A model generated the notes under the pieces. It saw only the letters and a program-made list of their open reading frames with translations. It did not search any database and was not told the origin of the DNA. This document shows positions 60,565-64,000 of a stretch of 64,000 nt of DNA, in pieces. The DNA is from Deinococcus hopiensis KR-140. Its GTDB lineage: Bacteria > Deinococcota > Deinococci > Deinococcales > Deinococcaceae. Every line of letters starts with the position of its first letter. The stretch's first letter is position 1. The DNA is taken from assembly GCA_943327755.2 (NCBI GenBank), contig CALPYF020000012.1, positions 44,699-108,698 of the forward strand, in the 5' to 3' direction. Made by a program: the position numbers and the translations under genes.

Positions 60565-62787
60565 ATGCGCACCCTCGGCCGACTCGTCTCCCGGCACCCC
60601 TGGGCGGTGCTGCTCGCGTGGCTGCTCGCCGCCGCCCTGAGCCTCCCCTTCGCCGCGCGCGCCCCCGCCGCCCTGACCGCCGACCCCGCCGGCGGCCTGA
60701 CGGACTCCGAAGCCACCCGCGTCACGGAGGTGCTGCGCGACCGCTTCGGGGAACGCGACACGAACACCGTCGTCCTCGTCACCCGCAGTCAGCCGCCGCT
60801 GGGTACCACCCAGGGGGACGCCACCTACCAGCGTTTCCTGGACGGCCTGGAGGACGTACCCGGCGTCACCCGCGTCACCGCCGCGCAGGGCGGCGGCCCC
60901 TACCGCACCCGCTCGGCGGACGGCACCCTGGCCCTGACCCTCGCGCAGATTCCGCTGCTGGACGGCGCAAGCGAGACCCTGCGCCGGGTGCGCGCCTACA
61001 CCGCGCGGACAGAGAGCGCCGCGCTGGACATCCGCGTGACCGGCGGGCAGGCCATCGGGGACGACTTCACCCAGTTCGCCGAGAGCGACACCAAACGCAG
61101 CGAACTCGTCGCCCTGCCGCTGATCGGGGCATTGCTGCTCGTCGTGTTCGGGGCGCTCGTCGCCACCGGCCTCCCGCTGGCTGTCGGGATGCTCAGCATC
61201 AGCGTCGCCATGGCCGCCCTGTACGGCCTGACGCACGTCATGGCGGTGAGCACCTTCGCGCAGAGCGTCATCACCATGCTCGGCCTGGGCGCGGGCATCG
61301 ACTACGCCCTGCTGATGGTCAACCGCTTCCGGGAAGAGTTGAACCGCACGCCCGACCCGCGCCGCGCCGCCGAACGCACCGTGCAGACCGCCGGGCGCAG
61401 CGTCGCCTTCAGCGGCCTGACCGTCGCCATCGCCATGGCGGGCCTGATCCTCCCCCCGATCGCGTTCGTGCGGTCCATCGGGATCGGCGGCGTGCTGGCC
61501 GTCCTGCTGACCGTCCTGGCCAGCCTCACCGCCCTTCCGGCGCTGCTGGCGCTGCTGGGCGACCGCGTGAACCACCCGCGCTTCACCCGCTTGAACTGGG
61601 CGCAGAGCGGCGCCGCGTCCGGCGCGTGGACGGCCTTCGCGCGGCGCGTCACCGCCCGCCCCTGGTTCGCCGTGCTGGGCAGCACCGCCTTCCTGCTGCT
61701 GCTCGCCTCGCCCGCCCTGAACATCCGCACCGGGTACGCCGGCGCGTGGGGGCTCACGCCCGGCGTGGAGAGCCGCGACACCCTGAAAGACGTCGAGGCG
61801 CTCGGCGCGGGCGGACTGCTCAGCCAGTTCGAGGTGATCCTCGACCTGAAGGGCCAGCGCTACACCCCGGAGAATCGCGCGACATTCCAGGCGCTCGTGA
61901 CGGATCTGCGCGCCCTGCCCGGCGTGAAGGGCGTCCTCAGCCCCTTCCTGACCCCCAGCGACCTGGCGGGCACGAATGGAGGCAGCACCGACCAGCTCGC
62001 CGCGCTGAGCGCCCTGACCACCCGCTCGTTCAGCCGCGACCGCACCCTGCTGCGCGTCACCGTCATCCCCGACCGGACCCTCCCGGCCCGCGAGATTCCC
62101 GCCTTCGAACGGCAGATCCGGGGCACCATCGAGGCCAGCGGGTACGCCTACCTGCTCGGCGGCGCCCCGGTCGGCGGCGAGGAATTCAGCCGCGCCATCA
62201 CCGACTCGCTGCCCACCGTCGTCCTGGCCGTCTTCGCAGGGACCTTCCTGCTGCTGATGGTCGCGTTCCGCAGCCTCCTGATCCCCCTCAAGAGCATCCT
62301 CATGAACGCCCTGACCGTCGGCGCCGCCATCGGCCTCGTGACCCTGATCGTGCAGGAAGGCGTCCTGGCCGCGCCCCTCGGCATTCCCGGCGACGTCGGC
62401 GTGCTCGATGCCAGCCTCCCGGTGCTGCTGTTCGCCGTGATGTTCGGCCTCAGCATGGACTACGAGATCTTCCTGCTCTCCCGCGTGCAGGAGGAATACC
62501 TCGCTGGACACCCCAACGACGAAGCCGTCGTGCTCGCCGTCGGCCACACCGCCCGCATCATCACCAGCGCCGCCATCATCATGTTTATCGTCTTCAGCGC
62601 CTTCATCTTCGGACGTGTCGTCGCCAGCAAGAGCATCGGCCTGGGCCTCGCCATCGCCGTCGCCCTCGACGCCACCCTCGTCCGCCTCGTCCTTGTGCCC
62701 GCCTTCCTCAAACTGGCCGGAAAGTGGAACTGGTGGCTCCCCGCGTGGCTCGACAAGCGCCTGCCGCACATCCGCCTCGAACACTGA
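60565..62787 (+). CDS. MMPL/RND-family membrane exporter
   Basis: A 740-residue protein with the twelve-helix MMPL layout: one helix (about 11-32), an exterior domain, five to six helices (from about 185), then the repeat. LGLGAGIDYALLMVNRFREEL and FGLSMDYEIFLLSRVQEEYL are the paired motifs that carry the proton-relay aspartates. It exports lipids or hydrophobic compounds, energised by protons. Start at ATG 60565; the frame is open upstream to 60448 through the control region, without coding character. Likely controlled by the divergent HTH protein. Confidence 0.93.
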   Translation: MRTLGRLVSRHPWAVLLAWLLAAALSLPFAARAPAALTADPAGGLTDSEATRVTEVLRDRFGERDTNTVVLVTRSQPPLGTTQGDATYQRFLDGLEDVPGVTRVTAAQGGGPYRTRSADGTLALTLAQIPLLDGASETLRRVRAYTARTESAALDIRVTGGQAIGDDFTQFAESDTKRSELVALPLIGALLLVVFGALVATGLPLAVGMLSISVAMAALYGLTHVMAVSTFAQSVITMLGLGAGIDYALLMVNRFREELNRTPDPRRAAERTVQTAGRSVAFSGLTVAIAMAGLILPPIAFVRSIGIGGVLAVLLTVLASLTALPALLALLGDRVNHPRFTRLNWAQSGAASGAWTAFARRVTARPWFAVLGSTAFLLLLASPALNIRTGYAGAWGLTPGVESRDTLKDVEALGAGGLLSQFEVILDLKGQRYTPENRATFQALVTDLRALPGVKGVLSPFLTPSDLAGTNGGSTDQLAALSALTTRSFSRDRTLLRVTVIPDRTLPAREIPAFERQIRGTIEASGYAYLLGGAPVGGEEFSRAITDSLPTVVLAVFAGTFLLLMVAFRSLLIPLKSILMNALTVGAAIGLVTLIVQEGVLAAPLGIPGDVGVLDASLPVLLFAVMFGLSMDYEIFLLSRVQEEYLAGHPNDEAVVLAVGHTARIITSAAIIMFIVFSAFIFGRVVASKSIGLGLAIAVALDATLVRLVLVPAFLKLAGKWNWWLPAWLDKRLPHIRLEH

Positions 62788-62792
62788 ACAGA

Positions 62793-62889
62793 GGTTGTGG
62801 GGAGTGGGAAGGGCAAAAGAAAGGGGGCGACCGGAACCTGCGGTCGCCCCTCTGTCTTCCTACAACCCACTCCCCACTTCCCACTTACA
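62793..62889. repeat. Heptamer tracts flanking a terminator hairpin
   Basis: Left tract GGTTGT, GGGGAGT, GGGAAGG (62793-62812). Stem GGGGCGACCG/CGGTCGCCCC (62824-62833 and 62841-62850), which read on the minus strand is followed by TTTCTTTTGCCC and so terminates dedA. Right tract ACAACCC, ACTCCCC, ACTTCCC, ACTTACA (62862-62889), running into the dedA stop codon. Shares TTTTGCCCTTCC with the pnp terminator region. Confidence 0.75.
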
Positions 62890-63499
62890 CCTCGGCGTGC
62901 TCCTGCTCGCGCTTGCGGCGCAGGAACCACGCTGCGGCCGCCACCGCCAGCACCCCCAGAATGATCTTGCTCGCCGGACCCACGTACTCCTCCACCCGGT
63001 CGTAATGCTCCCCCAGCAGGAAGCCCGCTCCCGCCAGCACCGACGCCCACAACGCCGACCCGATCGCGCTGAACAGCAGGAACTTCGGCATCGGCATCTC
63101 ACTCATCCCCGCCGGCAGGCTCAGCAGACTCCGGATCCCCGGCACCATCCGCCCGAACAGCACCGCCTTCGACCCATGCCGGTCAAACCAGTCATCCGCC
63201 TTCTTGATGTCCTTCCCACTCAGCGTCAACCACTTCCCGTGCTTGTCCGCCCACGCCACCAGCCGGTCCTCACCGAACGCCCGCCCCACGTAATACAGCG
63301 GCAGCGTCCCGATCACACTCCCCAGCGTCCCCATCAGGATCACCAGCACCAGATTCAGATCCCCACGCGACGCCGCAAAACCCGCCGACGGCATGATCAA
63401 CTCACTCGGAATCGGCGGAAACACGTTCTCCAGCACCATCAACAGCAGGATCCCCAGGTACCCCATGCTGTCCATCAAATTCTGCACCCACTCGGCCAT
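62885..63499 (-). CDS. DedA family membrane protein
   Basis: A 204-residue inner-membrane protein of the DedA/VTT family, linked to flipping of undecaprenyl phosphate or phospholipids. Signatures: ENVFPPIPSELIMPSAGF (conserved Glu and Pro of the re-entrant loop), GTLGSVIGTLPLYYVGRAFG, and FGRMVPGIRSLLSLPAGMSEMP, with the key arginines. TACGCT and a 7-base gap fix the ATG at 63499. Confidence 0.95.
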   Translation of the reverse strand: MAEWVQNLMDSMGYLGILLLMVLENVFPPIPSELIMPSAGFAASRGDLNLVLVILMGTLGSVIGTLPLYYVGRAFGEDRLVAWADKHGKWLTLSGKDIKKADDWFDRHGSKAVLFGRMVPGIRSLLSLPAGMSEMPMPKFLLFSAIGSALWASVLAGAGFLLGEHYDRVEEYVGPASKIILGVLAVAAAAWFLRRKREQEHAEV

Positions 63500-63601
63500 A
63501 CCCCCGAGCGTACCGGGCCACCCACAGGGCAAGCGTCCACCCAAAATGAAGCCCACTTCACGCACGACCGCCCCCCACCCCCCACCCCCTACACTCGGCG
63601 C

Positions 63602-64000
63602 ATGACCATCAAAGCCGTGATCTTCGACTTCGACGGCACCATCCTCGACACCGAAACCCCCGAATTCACCCACTGGCAGGCCCTCTACCGCCAACACGAC
63701 CGCCAACTGCACCTCGGCGACTGGCAACGCGGCATCGGCACCTGGGACGCCTTCGACCCCTGGCTCGGCCTCCCCGACCACATCCAACAGGACCGCCACG
63801 CCACCCACGAACGCCTCCGCGCCGACATCCACCACACCATCGAACGCAGCGACCTCCGCCCCGGCGTCCGCCACGTCCTCGACGCCATCCGACCCGCCGG
63901 ACTCCGCCTCGCCCTCGCCACCAGCAGCGACCGCGCCTGGGTCACCCGCTGGCTCCACCACCACCACCTGCACGACCACTTCGAAACCCTCGCCACCCGC
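63602..64000 (+). CDS. HAD-superfamily phosphatase, N-terminal part (runs off the window)
   Basis: The first 133 residues of a beta-phosphoglucomutase/phosphatase-like HAD: IFDFDGTILDTETPEF (motif I, near residue 7), a helical cap, and LALATSSDRAWVTRWL (motif II). The segment HHHHLHDHF is histidine-rich. The phosphate-binding Lys and motif IV lie outside the window. TACACT, 6 bases, ATG: leaderless. Confidence 0.88.
   Translation, partial: MTIKAVIFDFDGTILDTETPEFTHWQALYRQHDRQLHLGDWQRGIGTWDAFDPWLGLPDHIQQDRHATHERLRADIHHTIERSDLRPGVRHVLDAIRPAGLRLALATSSDRAWVTRWLHHHHLHDHFETLATR

Overview
The window reads as a chromosomal segment of a Deinococcus-type bacterium, at roughly 68-70% G+C. This is inferred from gene content: a caa3-type oxidase with fused subunits resembling that of Thermus, hemC, pnp, dnaE and accDA with no other lineage signature, and no plasmid or phage genes. 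It is also inferred from promoter style. About thirty genes on both strands start 5-10 bases downstream of a box of the form TAnnnT (TAGACT, TACACT, TACGCT, TATCCT), which implies leaderless mRNAs, as is well known for Deinococcus. I used this rule to choose several start codons. No rRNA, CRISPR array, prophage or intact insertion sequence is visible. There is one tRNA (Trp, CCA anticodon).

Layout. Positions 1-1.8 kb: a minus-strand pair of a glycoside hydrolase family 1 protein and an MFS transporter; the hydrolase lacks both catalytic glutamates. 1.9-8.7 kb: hemC, asparaginase, a zinc-ribbon coiled-coil protein, nth with an MFS transporter, tRNA-Trp, a lipoprotein and cutA. 8.8-13.5 kb: a LapA-like protein, accD-accA, a LysE exporter, a HAD hydrolase and ttcA. 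13.6-21 kb: a class A penicillin-binding protein with a long proline-rich tail, pnp, an aldo/keto reductase and a lipoprotein metallopeptidase. 21.2-27.9 kb is the most accessory-looking part. It is a tightly coupled chain of small enzymes (YdeI-like, three VOC proteins, a RibD_C/DHFR-like protein and an S51 peptidase), then a molybdopterin oxidoreductase, a second RibD_C protein and a frameshifted short-chain dehydrogenase. A 135-bp MITE-like repeat lies inside it, and a diverged copy lies upstream.

28-40.2 kb: a nucleoside transporter with a palindromic operator-like start, ruvB, and the respiratory block SCO1 - ctaD(I+III fusion) - ctaC(II+cytochrome c) - ctaB - ctaA, with the assembly factor ctaM divergent from it. 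Together these make heme A, load copper and build a caa3 oxidase. An MFS transporter and panB follow. 40.2-48.9 kb: a PAS protein, two unknown membrane proteins, dnaE, pilT, a DinB-like protein and a 5-formyltetrahydrofolate cyclo-ligase-like protein. 49-54 kb: a nitrilase-family amidase, a GNAT acetyltransferase, an LD-carboxypeptidase gene broken by an in-frame TAG, a phosphoesterase, holB and an MBL hydrolase. 54-64 kb: a lipoprotein subtilase, membrane proteins, a CDP-alcohol phosphotransferase, an APH(3')-like kinase, an excisionase-like regulator divergent from an MMPL exporter across a palindrome-rich region, DedA, and the start of a HAD phosphatase.

Three intergenic sites (16.4, 60.0 and 62.8 kb) carry heptameric ACnnCCC/GGGnnGT tracts attached to terminator hairpins. 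The strongest leads are the GH1 pseudoenzyme, the two broken genes, the two repeat families and the two palindromic control regions (nupC and 60.45 kb). I saw no single new multi-gene defence-type system.
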